Shown one piece after another: positions 1-8,174 of a stretch of 55,482 bases of DNA. A program made the position numbers and the translations under genes. The stretch lies in assembly GCA_009694195.1 (NCBI GenBank), contig SHVQ01000016.1, positions 1 to 55,482 on the forward strand. Direction: 5' to 3'. Each line of letters starts with the position of its first letter. Position 1 is the stretch's first letter. Under the pieces are notes generated by a model, which saw nothing but the letters and a program-made list of their open reading frames with translations, searched no databases and was not told the origin of the DNA. This DNA comes from Rhodospirillales bacterium. GTDB taxonomy: Bacteria; Pseudomonadota; Alphaproteobacteria; Rhodospirillales; SHVQ01.

Positions 1-459
1 GTTCTCAAAATGCACGGCGCCGGCCGCCTCGACCCCGAACAGGTTGCCGCGATCCAGCATCTCGTCGCCGCCGCCGTGCCCGGCCTGGTGCCGAACCGCA
101 TCTCCATCGTCGACAACAAGGGCAAGTTGCTCGCCCGCGGCTTCGAGGACGAGGCCAACATGGGCACGATGGTCGAAAAGATGTCGGAGCGCCGCCGCAC
201 CCTCGAACATCGACTCGCCCGCACCATCGAAGAGCTGCTGGAAAAAACCGTCGGTTTCGGCAAGGTCCGCGCCGAGGTGTCGGCCGACATGGCCTTCGAC
301 CGGATCAGCACCAGCGAAGAGAAGTTCGACCCGGCCGGTCAAGTGGTGCGCTCAACCCAGACCATCGAAGAGACCAACGCCAGCCGCGATGCGGAAGGCA
401 CGCCGCCGATCAGCGTCGGGACGAACCTCCCGGACGCCAGCGCCGGAACGGGCGAATAG
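1..459 (+). pseudogene. fliF: FliF flagellar M-ring protein, internal fragment ending in a premature TAG
   Basis: The frame is open from base 1, so the gene began before the window. The 152 codons match the second periplasmic ring-building part of FliF: a GAGRLD start, 'VPNRISIVDNKG', then a stretch of charged helices and an acidic, Gly/Ser-rich linker. FliF normally continues for another 250 or so residues, with a 'TEETVNYEISK' block, a second membrane segment and a FliG-binding tail; none of this is present. A TAG at 457-459 ends the frame. After the stop the same frame reads on into FlhA sequence, so this is a broken gene next to a deletion or an assembly join. The family call is confident; the cause of the truncation is not known. 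Confidence 0.85.
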
Positions 460-1104
460 AGCGGCTCGTCGGCGACCGTCATCACCACGCACATCACGGA
501 GACGATCAAGGACAACATGGCCGAGCTGCTCTCCTTCTCGGAGACGCAGAAGCTGCTGGACGAGCTCGGCAAGGAACAGCAAAAGCTGATCGGCGACATG
601 ATCCCGAGCCAAATCTCGCTGGGCGGCGTGCAGCGCGTGCTGCAGAACCTGCTGGCCGAACGGATCTCCATCCGCGATCTGCCGACCACCCTCGAGGGCA
701 TCTCCGAAGCGTGCGGGCATACCCGCAACGTCATGATGATCGTCGAGCACGTCCGCGCGCGTCTCGCGCGGCAGATCAGCGACATGAACACCAACGAGCA
801 AGGATTCATCCCGCTGATCACCCTCTCCCCGCAGTGGGAGCAGACGTTCGCCGAGTCTCTCGTCGGTACCGGCGACGAGCGCCAGCTTTCGATGCCGCCG
901 ACCAAGCTGCAGGAGTTCATCTCGACACTCCGCAATACCTTCGAGCGCCAGGCGATGATGGGCGAGGCGCCGGTGCTCCTCACCAGCCCGGGCATCCGGC
1001 CGTTCGTCCGCTCCATCGTCGAGCGGTTCCGGCCGATGACGGTGGTCATGTCGCAGAACGAGGTTTATGCGAAGGCCCGGATCAAGACGGTGGGCCAGAT
1101 TTAG
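460..1104 (+). pseudogene. flhA: FlhA flagellar export gate protein, C-terminal fragment
   Basis: The frame encodes about the last 200 residues of the cytoplasmic domain of FlhA, the export gate of the flagellar type III system. Clear family blocks are 'THITETIKDNMAELLS', 'IPSQISLGGVQRVLQNLLAE', 'SIRDLPTTLEGI', 'LLTSPGIRPFVRSIVER' and a final 'ARIKTVGQI'. The eight membrane helices and the FHIPEP region are missing, about 480 residues short of a usual FlhA. There is no proper start: the similarity begins near 475, in the same frame as the fliF fragment upstream. If expressed from the ATG at 517 it would be a soluble fragment. Its place before flhF is normal for this lineage. Confidence 0.88.
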
Positions 1105-1146
1105 CGCAGGCCCGGCCAAGGTGCCGCCGGGGCTCTCTGGGATCAC

Positions 1147-2115
1147 ATGCAGTTCAAGACGTTCAGGGCGCCCACGGTCTCGGAAGCCATCGCGCGCGTC
1201 CGCGAGGAGCTCGGCGAGGATGCTCTCGTCATCGCCTCCGAAATCGCCGCGAGCGGCGAGGTCCAGGTCACCGCGGCGATCGAGACGGCGAACGGCGGCC
1301 GCACCCCTTCCTACGACCGCGCCGACGTCGCCGACTCGATTCTGCACGCGCTCGCGTTCCACGGAACGCCGGCGGCATTGACCGAGCGGCTGGCCAAGGT
1401 CGCGGCGACGATGGATGCCGAAGACCCCACTCTTGCCTTTGCGGGAGCAGTGGACAGCGGGTTTAAGTTTCAACCGCTCGCCCTGCGGAACGGCGGCGAT
1501 GCCGTCATGCTGGTCGGTCCGCCCGGGGTCGGTAAGACGGTGACCACGGCCAAGCTCGCGGCGCGCGCGCGCCTCAATGGCCTCAGGGTCGGCATGATCA
1601 CGACCGATACGCGGCGGGCGGGCGGCGTCGAGCAGCTCGAGACCTTCACCCGGATCCTGGAGATCGACCTGGTGACTGCCGACACCCCCGAAGATCTCGC
1701 GGACGCCGTCGACCGGATCCGCGGGAGCGACTGCATCTACATTGACAGCGCCGGCACGAACCCCTTTAACGGAGAGGATATGGCATACTTGAGCGAGCGG
1801 ATTGAGGCATCGCAGGCGGAGCCCGTGCTTGTGCTGGCCGCGGGGGGCGATCCGCGCGAGGCGGCCGAGATTGCCGAAGCATTTTCGGGGTTAGGCGTAC
1901 GCCGCTTGATCGCGACGCGAATCGACGTCGCGCGCCGCCTCGGCGGACTGCTCGCGGCGGCTGATGCGGGCCAACTCACGTTCTCCGAGGTCAGCATCAC
2001 GCCCCACGTCATCGACGGCCTGACTCCGCTGAATCCCCTGTCGCTTGCGCGACTGCTGATACCGGCGGCCGAGCCGGGCAGTCTCACTCGTCCATCGACC
2101 GAGGAACGCCCATGA
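1147..2115 (+). CDS. flhF: FlhF, SRP-type GTPase for flagellar placement
   Basis: This 322-residue protein is a signal-recognition-particle-type GTPase that helps place the polar flagellum. The N-terminus 'MQFKTFRAPTVSEAIARVREELGEDALV' region is typical of FlhF. The P-loop GPPGVGKT lies at residues 124-131, followed by 'DTRRAGGVEQL', where most relatives have DTYRxGAxEQL. The G3 site reads DSAGTN instead of the usual DTAGR, and the G4 site reads ATRID instead of TKxD, so the guanine-binding motif is weak and nucleotide preference may differ. The linker between N-terminus and P-loop is short, as in alphaproteobacteria. The stop overlaps the next gene by ATGA, which suggests coupled translation with flhG. 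Confidence 0.93.
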   Translation: MQFKTFRAPTVSEAIARVREELGEDALVIASEIAASGEVQVTAAIETANGGRTPSYDRADVADSILHALAFHGTPAALTERLAKVAATMDAEDPTLAFAGAVDSGFKFQPLALRNGGDAVMLVGPPGVGKTVTTAKLAARARLNGLRVGMITTDTRRAGGVEQLETFTRILEIDLVTADTPEDLADAVDRIRGSDCIYIDSAGTNPFNGEDMAYLSERIEASQAEPVLVLAAGGDPREAAEIAEAFSGLGVRRLIATRIDVARRLGGLLAAADAGQLTFSEVSITPHVIDGLTPLNPLSLARLLIPAAEPGSLTRPSTEERP

Positions 2116-2900
2116 TGTCCGAAGCCCCACTCCCGCGACCGACGGCCGTGCGCGCCCAGGCTCGCAACATGACCGCCATCGCCTCCGGTAAGGGGGGCGT
2201 GGGCAAGACGTGGTTTGCCATCACGCTTGCGCATGCGTTGGCGCGGGCAGGCCAGCGCATCCTCCTGTTCGACGGCGACCTCGGGCTCGCAAACCTGGAT
2301 ATCCAGCTGGGCCTGATGCCGAAACACGATCTCGGCGGCGTGATCGCCGGGCGTCTGACCCTGAACCAGGCCGTCGTCACATACGAGGACGGCGGCTTCG
2401 ACATCGTCGCCGGCCGCTCCGGCACGGGCGGGCTCGCCAACATCCCGGTGAGCCGGCTGCAGATACTGACGGAAGATTTGGCGCTGCTCGCGGCAACCTA
2501 CGATCTTGTTCTCCTCGACTTGGGCGCCGGCGTCGAGCGGACCGTCCGCCAACTCGCGTCCGTCACCTCATGCTGCATCGTCGTCGTGACCGACGAGCCG
2601 ACGTCGCTTACGGATGCCTACGCTTTCATCAAGGTGCTGCACCAGGAGCGCCCGGAAATCGCGATCAAAGTAGTCGCCAACATGGTGAACTCCAACCGTG
2701 AGGGCGAGCGCACCTACAACACGCTTCTGAAAGCGTGCCAGGGATCCCTCAAGATCTCGCCACCGCTCCTCGGGATCGTCCGCCGCGACAACAAGGTGCG
2801 CGAGGCGATCCGAACGCAGTCGCCTCTGCTCACCCGCTTCCCCAATGCCGAGGCAGCCGTGGACGTGGAAGCGATCGCGCAGAAGCTTCTCGGACATTAG
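2112..2900 (+). CDS. flhG: FlhG/MinD-like ATPase controlling flagellar number
   Basis: A 262-residue MinD/ParA-family ATPase. The deviant Walker A motif GKGGVGKT is at residues 26-33, the switch I region reads 'LLFDGDLGLANLDIQLGL', and 'DLVLLDLGAGVERTV' is the switch II region. FlhG (also YlxH or FleN) partners FlhF and limits flagellar number. A C-terminal amphipathic membrane-targeting helix is only weakly visible ('AEAAVDVEAIAQKLLGH'). The start ATG at 2112 overlaps the flhF stop; a second ATG follows directly at 2115, and a third at residue 20, just before the conserved core. Gene order flhA-flhF-flhG is the common one and supports the call. Confidence 0.92.
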   Translation: MMSEAPLPRPTAVRAQARNMTAIASGKGGVGKTWFAITLAHALARAGQRILLFDGDLGLANLDIQLGLMPKHDLGGVIAGRLTLNQAVVTYEDGGFDIVAGRSGTGGLANIPVSRLQILTEDLALLAATYDLVLLDLGAGVERTVRQLASVTSCCIVVVTDEPTSLTDAYAFIKVLHQERPEIAIKVVANMVNSNREGERTYNTLLKACQGSLKISPPLLGIVRRDNKVREAIRTQSPLLTRFPNAEAAVDVEAIAQKLLGH

Positions 2901-2906
2901 GGCACG

Positions 2907-4583
2907 ATGACCGCCGTCGTCCCGCCGCCCCCGCCGACGCCGCCGCCGTTGGGTGGCGCGGTGCTGCCGACGCTCGTGCTCGCCGTCGCACCGGAGGCGC
3001 TCCAGGGCCTTCCACCCAATGCCCGCCTGGAGGGTGTGATCCTCGGGTCGACGCCGCAAGGCAAGGTCAAGGTCGAAACACCGGTGGGCACCGTCACTCT
3101 CGACACCAATCTCCCGCTTCCGAAGGGCGCCAAGCTGATCTTGCAGATCGTCGCCTCGGGCCCGCCCGTCAAAGTTCACCTGCTCGCAATTGACGGGAAG
3201 CCCCTGCAGGCGGCCCTCCGGCTCCTCGCGCCGGCGGGGTTCATCCCGGGGTCCGCAGCAGGCGTGACCGGGGCGACCGGCGGGACGCCCCACGCCCAAG
3301 CGAACCCCCTCGCCCCAGGCGCGCTCACGACGGCAACGCTCGTTCGCCCGCTCGCGGGCCTGGTCCCCGGCGCCCCGGGATTCCCGGCGCCGGCGCTCGG
3401 CGCTGCGGGCGGCAGCGCCGGCGGCATTGCATCCGCGACCCCGGGGACCGTTCCGGGCGGCCTTCCGGGCGCACCAGCCACGACGGCCGGCCCGGCAACC
3501 GCTGCCGCGACGCCGGCCGGTCCCCATGCTCCCGGCAGCCACGCATCGGCGCCCGCCGCATCGCCGGGAGCGCCGGGCACCCAGGGCAGCCCCGGTGCCG
3601 TGCCCGACCTTGCCGTTGGAACCCGATTTCCCTTGAGGATCGTCGAGATCAAGCCGCCGACGGCGGGTGCCGGCCTTGCCGGCACCGCCGCACCGAACCC
3701 GCTCGCGACCGTCGCCCCCGGGCAGGTGCTGACCGCGACGGTCACCGGCACCACATCCGCAGGCGCCATCATGGTCCGCTCGCCGCTCGGGCATCTGCTG
3801 CTTCCGTCGGAAACGCCGCTCGCGCCCGGCACCACGCTCACCCTCGAGGCTACGGGAAAGCCCATCCCGCCCGCGCCCGAGCCGACGCTGCACGCGCCCG
3901 GATCGCGGGAGAAGCTTCTCGCCGGCCGCACGTGGCCGAGCATGGACGAGGCCGTCCGCGCCCTCGCGGAAGCCAACCCGCAGATCGCCCAGCAGGTCAT
4001 CGACACGATCCTTCCGCAGGCCAACAACCGGCTCGCCGCGAACGTTCTGTTCTTTCTCGCCGCGCTTCGCGGCGGCGAGCTCCGCAACTGGCTTGGGGAG
4101 GCTCCCGCGCGCACGCTCCAGCGCACGCGCGCCGACCTCATGGCAAAGCTCGGCGACGATTTCTCGGCCGCCGCCAAGCTCGCGAACGAACCGGTCTCCG
4201 GCGACTGGCGCGTCGCGGTGGTACCGTTTTATACGGAATCCGAGATCCAGCAGGTGCGGCTTTTCCTCCGGGCACGCAAGGACGACGGCAAGGAGGGCGA
4301 CGAGAGCGCACCCAAAGAAACCCGCTTCGTCGTCGATCTCGGCCTCAGCAATATCGGCCGTCTGCAACTCGACGGCTTTGTCCGCGACAAGAATAAACGC
4401 CTCGACCTCATCGTGCGCACGGCTTCCCCGCTTCCGCCGCGCATGCGAGACGACATCCGGCGCCTGTTTGACGAATCGAATCAACTCACCGGCATGAAAG
4501 GCGGTCTCTCCTTCCAGGCCGCGCCAGCGAACTTCATCGACGTCATGCCGGCCGCCGATACGCGGCCCGGCCTCGTCGTGTAG
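2907..4583 (+). CDS. FliK-like flagellar protein, Ala/Pro/Gly-rich
   Basis: A 558-residue protein in the flagellar operon, six bases after flhG. The N-terminal 40 residues are proline-rich, residues about 100-230 are low-complexity Ala/Gly/Pro/Thr, and the C-terminal 220 residues are folded in appearance. The end includes 'VVDLGLSNIGRLQLDGFV' followed by 'RLDLIVRTASPLPPRMRDDIRRLF', which resembles the conserved C-terminal domain of the hook-length control protein FliK (leucine-rich, a 'L.P.LG.v.v' pattern). A long disordered ruler-like region before a compact end also fits FliK. I did not recognise a closer family, so the role in hook-length control is an inference from layout and context. 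Confidence 0.55.
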   Translation: MTAVVPPPPPTPPPLGGAVLPTLVLAVAPEALQGLPPNARLEGVILGSTPQGKVKVETPVGTVTLDTNLPLPKGAKLILQIVASGPPVKVHLLAIDGKPLQAALRLLAPAGFIPGSAAGVTGATGGTPHAQANPLAPGALTTATLVRPLAGLVPGAPGFPAPALGAAGGSAGGIASATPGTVPGGLPGAPATTAGPATAAATPAGPHAPGSHASAPAASPGAPGTQGSPGAVPDLAVGTRFPLRIVEIKPPTAGAGLAGTAAPNPLATVAPGQVLTATVTGTTSAGAIMVRSPLGHLLLPSETPLAPGTTLTLEATGKPIPPAPEPTLHAPGSREKLLAGRTWPSMDEAVRALAEANPQIAQQVIDTILPQANNRLAANVLFFLAALRGGELRNWLGEAPARTLQRTRADLMAKLGDDFSAAAKLANEPVSGDWRVAVVPFYTESEIQQVRLFLRARKDDGKEGDESAPKETRFVVDLGLSNIGRLQLDGFVRDKNKRLDLIVRTASPLPPRMRDDIRRLFDESNQLTGMKGGLSFQAAPANFIDVMPAADTRPGLVV

Positions 4584-4593
4584 GAATCCGAGG

Positions 4594-4995
4594 ATGAACG
4601 ATCGTCCGTCCGACCCGCACGCACGCCGCAGCCTGCTTCTCACGACGCCGAACCCCGATGCGCGGCTCGACTACGTGATTACGCTGGGCGGGCGGGTCGC
4701 CTGGGCCGGCCGCGAGGCGTCCTTGTGCCTTCGCTACGTGCCGGACCGCTCGGTAATCGACGCCGAGGCTTTCGGACGCTACTTGGACGCGTTCGCCGGA
4801 GCCCCGGCTACGCCCCTGGAATCGCTTGCCGCCACCGTCCTTGCGGACATCAACGACCAGCTCGTCCCGCGCTGGGCGGAAGTGGCGGCCACCGCTCCCG
4901 GCGGCACGCGGCTGAAGGAACACTCGGTGTTGATCGCCGATCGCCAGCCCAAGTGGGACAATCCGGCGCTGCTCGCGCGGCTCGCGCGCCATTAG
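4594..4995 (+). CDS. Small QueF-like (T-fold) protein of unknown function
   Basis: A 133-residue protein starting ten bases after the FliK-like gene, with a CGAGG ribosome site before the ATG. The middle and end look like the nitrile reductase QueF: 'RYVPDRSVID', then 'YLDAF', then 'VLADINDQLVPRWAEV', which matches the QueF pattern YVPDk...YL.sF...i.dDl...l.PRw.eV. The catalytic cysteine block of QueF (near CPxTGxPD) is absent: that segment reads GGRVAWAGREASL without a Cys. It is therefore unlikely to reduce preQ0 and may be a T-fold domain reused for another task. Its place at the end of a flagellar operon suggests co-expression, not function. The fold assignment is moderate. Confidence 0.5.
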   Translation: MNDRPSDPHARRSLLLTTPNPDARLDYVITLGGRVAWAGREASLCLRYVPDRSVIDAEAFGRYLDAFAGAPATPLESLAATVLADINDQLVPRWAEVAATAPGGTRLKEHSVLIADRQPKWDNPALLARLARH

Positions 4996-4998
4996 CGT

Positions 4999-5184
4999 CG
5001 TCATGCCCGCGCAAGGGGGTTTCTTTTGGGGGATTCCCCCATACCCCCGGGCGGGCATCCAGTCTGTTTCAGTATTTCCTGGACCCCGGCTCTTGCCCAG
5101 GGTCTGCGGGGAATCCCCGCAAGAGGCCCCTTTTGGTCTGCGGGGAATCCCCGCAAGAGGCCCCTTCGCTCGGCCGGGGTGACG
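4999..5184. repeat. Dispersed palindromic repeat, family A, with a 34-bp tandem core
   Basis: The gap between the QueF-like gene and fliJ is filled by a 186-bp element that begins CGTCATGCCCGCG and ends CCGGGGTGACG, the family A ends seen elsewhere in the window. Inside it, a unit starting GGTCTGCGGGGAATCCCC occurs twice at a 34-bp spacing (5101 and 5135). Each unit contains the perfect palindrome GCGGGGAATCCCCGC. It may also serve as a bidirectional stop between convergent genes. Confidence 0.8.
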
Positions 5185-5196
5185 AACGAGGCTCGC

Positions 5197-5622
5197 CTAC
5201 CCCGTCTTGCGGCGTTGGTGGCCTTGAATGCCGATTTCGTCCAAGTCGACCCGTTCCTCTTTCGCCGCTTCTTCCGCCGCACGGCGGTCGCGGGCGGCCT
5301 GGGCGACTTCGTATTTCTTGAGCTCGCGGCGCGCTTCCGCGAGGGCCTCGCGGGCCGCCTCCATCTCGGAATTGGCGCTTGCGATCATGCCGGCCAAACG
5401 CTCGCGCGCGCGGATGACCGCCTGGGCGAAGTTTCCGTAGAGGAAGCCGGCCTCGTTCGGCTGCGCGCGGGCCGCCTCTTGCTCGCGGAGCAACTGCGTC
5501 TCGAGCTGACCAGCCTGCCCTTCGAGCTCGTCGAGCCGGCGGACGAACGCGCCCAAAACCCGCCGCTTCTCGTCGACCTCCCATTGGTTCAGCCGGATCA
5601 GCGCGTGCAGATGGCGGGCCAC
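5197..5622 (-). CDS. fliJ: FliJ, flagellar export chaperone
   Basis: A 141-residue, almost wholly alpha-helical coiled-coil protein with many Arg, Glu, Gln and Ala, and heptad-like spacing over residues 5-125. 'ALIRLNQWEVDEKRRVLG' near the start and 'EAGFLYGNFAQAVI' fit FliJ, the stalk-like partner that sits in the FliI ATPase ring and recycles export chaperones. It starts five bases after the end of fliI on the same strand, the usual fliI-fliJ pair. Sequence identity between FliJ proteins is low, so the neighbour carries much of the weight. Confidence 0.8.
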   Translation of the reverse strand: MARHLHALIRLNQWEVDEKRRVLGAFVRRLDELEGQAGQLETQLLREQEAARAQPNEAGFLYGNFAQAVIRARERLAGMIASANSEMEAAREALAEARRELKKYEVAQAARDRRAAEEAAKEERVDLDEIGIQGHQRRKTG

Positions 5623-5626
5623 GATG

Positions 5627-7027
5627 TCAGGTCCTCGGCAGCGCTAGGTGCGGCCGCCCGCGCGCGCGGGTGGGGCCCGCCTGTGCCGGCTGCGCGCCCC
5701 CGCCCATGTCCAGGAGCTGGGCAAGCTGCGTGTAGCCCTCGGACAGCACGGCTTTGTCGGCGATGGCTTGACCGAGAAAACCTTCGATCCGCGAGTAGTA
5801 GCGGATGGCTTCGTCGACTTCGGGATCGCTGCCCCGGCGATAGGCGCCGAGGCGGATCAGCTCTGCCATGTTCTCGTAGGTTGCGAGCATGCGTCGCGCG
5901 CGCGCGACGAGCGCGTTCTCGACGTCCGTGTTGCAGGCGGGCATCGTTCGGGAGATGCTGCGAAGCACGTTGATCGCGGGATACCGGCCGCGCTCGGCGA
6001 TCGCACGCTCGAGCACCACATGGCCGTCGAGGATGCCGCGGACCGAGTCGGCGACGGGCTCGTTGTGGTCGTCGCCCTCGACCAGCACCGTGAACAAACC
6101 GGTGATGCTGCCCTGCCCCTCCATGCCCGGGCCGTCGCGCTCCAGCAGGCGCGGGAGCTCGGCGAACACGGACGGCGTATACCCTTTGGTCGCCGGAGGC
6201 TCACCGGCCGACAGCCCGATCTCGCGCTGGGCCATGGCAAAGCGCGTCACGCTGTCCATCAGGCACAGGACTTCGCGGCCGCGGTCGCGGAAGAATTCGG
6301 CGACGCTCAAGGTAACGTAGGCGGCCTGGCGGCGGACGAGCGGCGGCTCGTCCGACGTCGCCACGATCACGACGCTGTGCGCGAGTCCTTCCTCGCCCAA
6401 ATGGTCCTCGATGAACTCGCGCGCCTCGCGGCCGCGTTCGCCGACCAGGCCGACGACGCATACCTCTGCGTTGGTATGCCGGGCCATCATCGAGAGCAGC
6501 GTCGATTTGCCGACGCCTGAGCCTGCGAAAATGCCCATCCGCTGTCCCCGGCAGACGGTGAGGAACTGATTCATGGAGCGGACGCCGAGATCGATCTTCC
6601 CGGCGACGCGCTTGCGCGTATGGGCAGGCGGCGGCTGCCCGTGGATGGGATAGGAGATCTGGCCTCCGGCGAGGGGTCCCTTGCCGTCGACCGGCTCGCC
6701 GAACGCGTTGATGACGCGGCCGAGCCAGCTCTCGTCCGGCCTGATGGACGGAGACGTGGTCGCCACCTCGACATGGGCCCCGAGACCGATGCCGTCGAGG
6801 GATCCGAAGGGCATGGCGAGGGCCTGACCCTCCTTGAAGCCGACCACTTCGCAGACCACGCGGCGCCGATTGCGGCCGACAATCTCGCAGTGATCGCCGA
6901 CCGAGAGGGCGCCTGGAATTCCGCCGATCTGGACCAGGAGGCCGACGATCTGAGTCACCCGGCCGGAAACCCGGAAATCGGGGAGACGGTCGATCTCGCC
7001 CGCGATGTTCTTGATGAGGACGGCCAA
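5627..7027 (-). CDS. fliI: FliI, flagellar export ATPase
   Basis: A FliI/YscN-type ATPase related to the F1 beta subunit. It shows Walker A GSGVGKST, 'LVGERGREAREFIED', Walker B region 'VLCLMDSVTRFAMAQREI', the 'GYTPSVFAELPRLLER' block and the C-terminal 'NMAELIRLGAYRRGSDPEVDEAI' part. No ATG occurs near the conserved start. I chose the TTG at 7027 because AAGG lies eight bases before it and gives 466 residues, near the family norm. The frame stays open to a TTG at 7087, with no ribosome site. Its cytoplasmic regulator FliH is absent from the window; in relatives it lies between fliF and flhA, in the stretch missing here. Confidence 0.93.
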   Translation of the reverse strand: MAVLIKNIAGEIDRLPDFRVSGRVTQIVGLLVQIGGIPGALSVGDHCEIVGRNRRRVVCEVVGFKEGQALAMPFGSLDGIGLGAHVEVATTSPSIRPDESWLGRVINAFGEPVDGKGPLAGGQISYPIHGQPPPAHTRKRVAGKIDLGVRSMNQFLTVCRGQRMGIFAGSGVGKSTLLSMMARHTNAEVCVVGLVGERGREAREFIEDHLGEEGLAHSVVIVATSDEPPLVRRQAAYVTLSVAEFFRDRGREVLCLMDSVTRFAMAQREIGLSAGEPPATKGYTPSVFAELPRLLERDGPGMEGQGSITGLFTVLVEGDDHNEPVADSVRGILDGHVVLERAIAERGRYPAINVLRSISRTMPACNTDVENALVARARRMLATYENMAELIRLGAYRRGSDPEVDEAIRYYSRIEGFLGQAIADKAVLSEGYTQLAQLLDMGGGAQPAQAGPTRARGRPHLALPRT

Positions 7028-7147
7028 TGCCCGCGCCTTACCCCTAAACCCTTGAAATTCGAGCCTATCCTGCTCCGGACTATGCAAAAAGAGAGTTTAT
7101 TTGGGGTTAAGCCCGGCGATCATCGGCGCCAGGGACCGCCAGCCTTG

Positions 7148-7162
7148 TTAAAATAGGTTAAC
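7148..7162 (+). promoter_or_regulatory. Candidate CtrA box (TTAA-N6-TTAAC) before ctrA
   Basis: TTAA at 7148-7151 and TTAAC at 7158-7162 are six bases apart, about 80 bases before the ctrA start. CtrA of Caulobacter binds TTAA-N7-TTAA(C), so this is one base short of consensus. Further single TTAA half-sites lie at 7107-7110 and 7199-7202. Autoregulation of ctrA is common in the class; here it is inferred from sequence only. Confidence 0.45.
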
Positions 7163-7239
7163 AGAGAGCTTGAACAATGACCATCGAACCCAGTAAGGTT
7201 AAGAAATAGAGCAGAGGTCTGTGAAGTCGGGGGGCTTCC

Positions 7240-7962
7240 ATGCGCGTTCTTCTTGTCGAAGACGATCCTAGTACTACGCAAACTGTTGAATTGATGCTGA
7301 AATCCTCGGGGATGGTGGTTGATTCCACCACGCTCGGCGAGGACGGGCTGGAGATCGGCAAGCTTTACGAGTACGACATCATCATTCTCGATCTCGGGCT
7401 GCCGGACATGGACGGCTTCGAGGTGTTGCGCCGGCTCCGCGATTCGAAGATCAAAACCCCCGTTCTGATCCTTTCCGGGCTCGCCCAAGCCGAAAACAAG
7501 GTGAAGGGCCTCGGCACCGGCGCCGACGACTATCTCACCAAGCCGTTCGACAAGAAGGAGCTGGTCGCCCGCATTCAGGCAATTGTCAGGCGCTCGGCCG
7601 GGCATTCCCAATCGGTGATCGATACCGGCAAACTTCGCGTGAACCTGGATGCCCGCACGGTCGAGGTCTCCGGTCAGTCGGTCCATTTGACCGGAAAGGA
7701 ATACGGCATCATCGAGCTCTTGAGTTTGCGCAAGGGGACGACCCTCACCAAGGAAATGTTCCTCAATCACCTGTACGGTGGCATGGACGAGCCCGAACTC
7801 AAGATCATCGACGTGTTCATCTGCAAGCTTCGCAAGAAGCTCGCCACGGCCACGGGTGGCGACCACTACATCGAAACCGTGTGGGGCCGCGGCTACGTGT
7901 TGCGCGATCCCGAACATCAGGATGCGCGCGGCGCGAAGAGCCCGGTGCGGGCGGCCCGCTAG
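7240..7962 (+). CDS. ctrA: CtrA, cell-cycle and motility response regulator
   Basis: A 240-residue OmpR-type regulator: receiver domain at residues 1-120 with acidic pocket EDD (7-9), phospho-acceptor Asp51 in '[13 protein letters not shown]' and Lys in 'DDYLTKPF', and a winged-helix domain from about 125. The stretch '[22 protein letters not shown]' followed by '[20 protein letters not shown]' is a hallmark of CtrA and separates it from other OmpR members. In Rhodospirillales CtrA mainly controls motility and chemotaxis, which fits the flagellar and che neighbours. GGGGGG lies before the ATG. Its phosphodonor ChpT is encoded 3 kb downstream. Confidence 0.96.
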   Translation: MRVLLVEDDPSTTQTVELMLKSSGMVVDSTTLGEDGLEIGKLYEYDIIILDLGLPDMDGFEVLRRLRDSKIKTPVLILSGLAQAENKVKGLGTGADDYLTKPFDKKELVARIQAIVRRSAGHSQSVIDTGKLRVNLDARTVEVSGQSVHLTGKEYGIIELLSLRKGTTLTKEMFLNHLYGGMDEPELKIIDVFICKLRKKLATATGGDHYIETVWGRGYVLRDPEHQDARGAKSPVRAAR

Positions 7963-8118
7963 AGCGGGATCACCTCAAGTGGAATCGTCACCCCCGCGCA
8001 AGGGGCTCTTGGGGGATTCCCCCATACCCCCTGGGCGGGGGTCCAAGCTGTTGAAAAGAACTGGATTCCCGCTTTCGCGGGAATGACGGTAGAGGACAAC
8101 ACAGTCGATCCCGCTCTA
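7960..8118. repeat. Nested palindrome: family A repeat inside a 12-bp inverted repeat
   Basis: TAGAGCGGGATC at 7960-7971 is answered by its perfect complement GATCCCGCTCTA at 8107-8118. The left arm overlaps the TAG stop of ctrA. Between the arms lies a family A repeat (about 7987-8090) that starts GTCACCCCCGCG and ends CGCGGGAATGACG. This looks like one mobile palindrome inserted into another. It fills the gap between the convergent genes ctrA and cheA. Confidence 0.75.
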
Positions 8119-8174
8119 GGTGTCGTTGCCAAACCGGCAACGTTTCATGGCGTCACCTTTCTATATGCGGAGCG

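Noticed and set aside
2568..4643. Minus-strand frame of about 690 codons opposite flhG and the FliK-like gene
   Set aside because: Arg/Gly/Ala-rich without domain; it overlaps two supported genes.
5101..5167. Two 34-bp repeats as a short CRISPR array
   Set aside because: The copies are adjacent with no spacer, and no cas gene is present.
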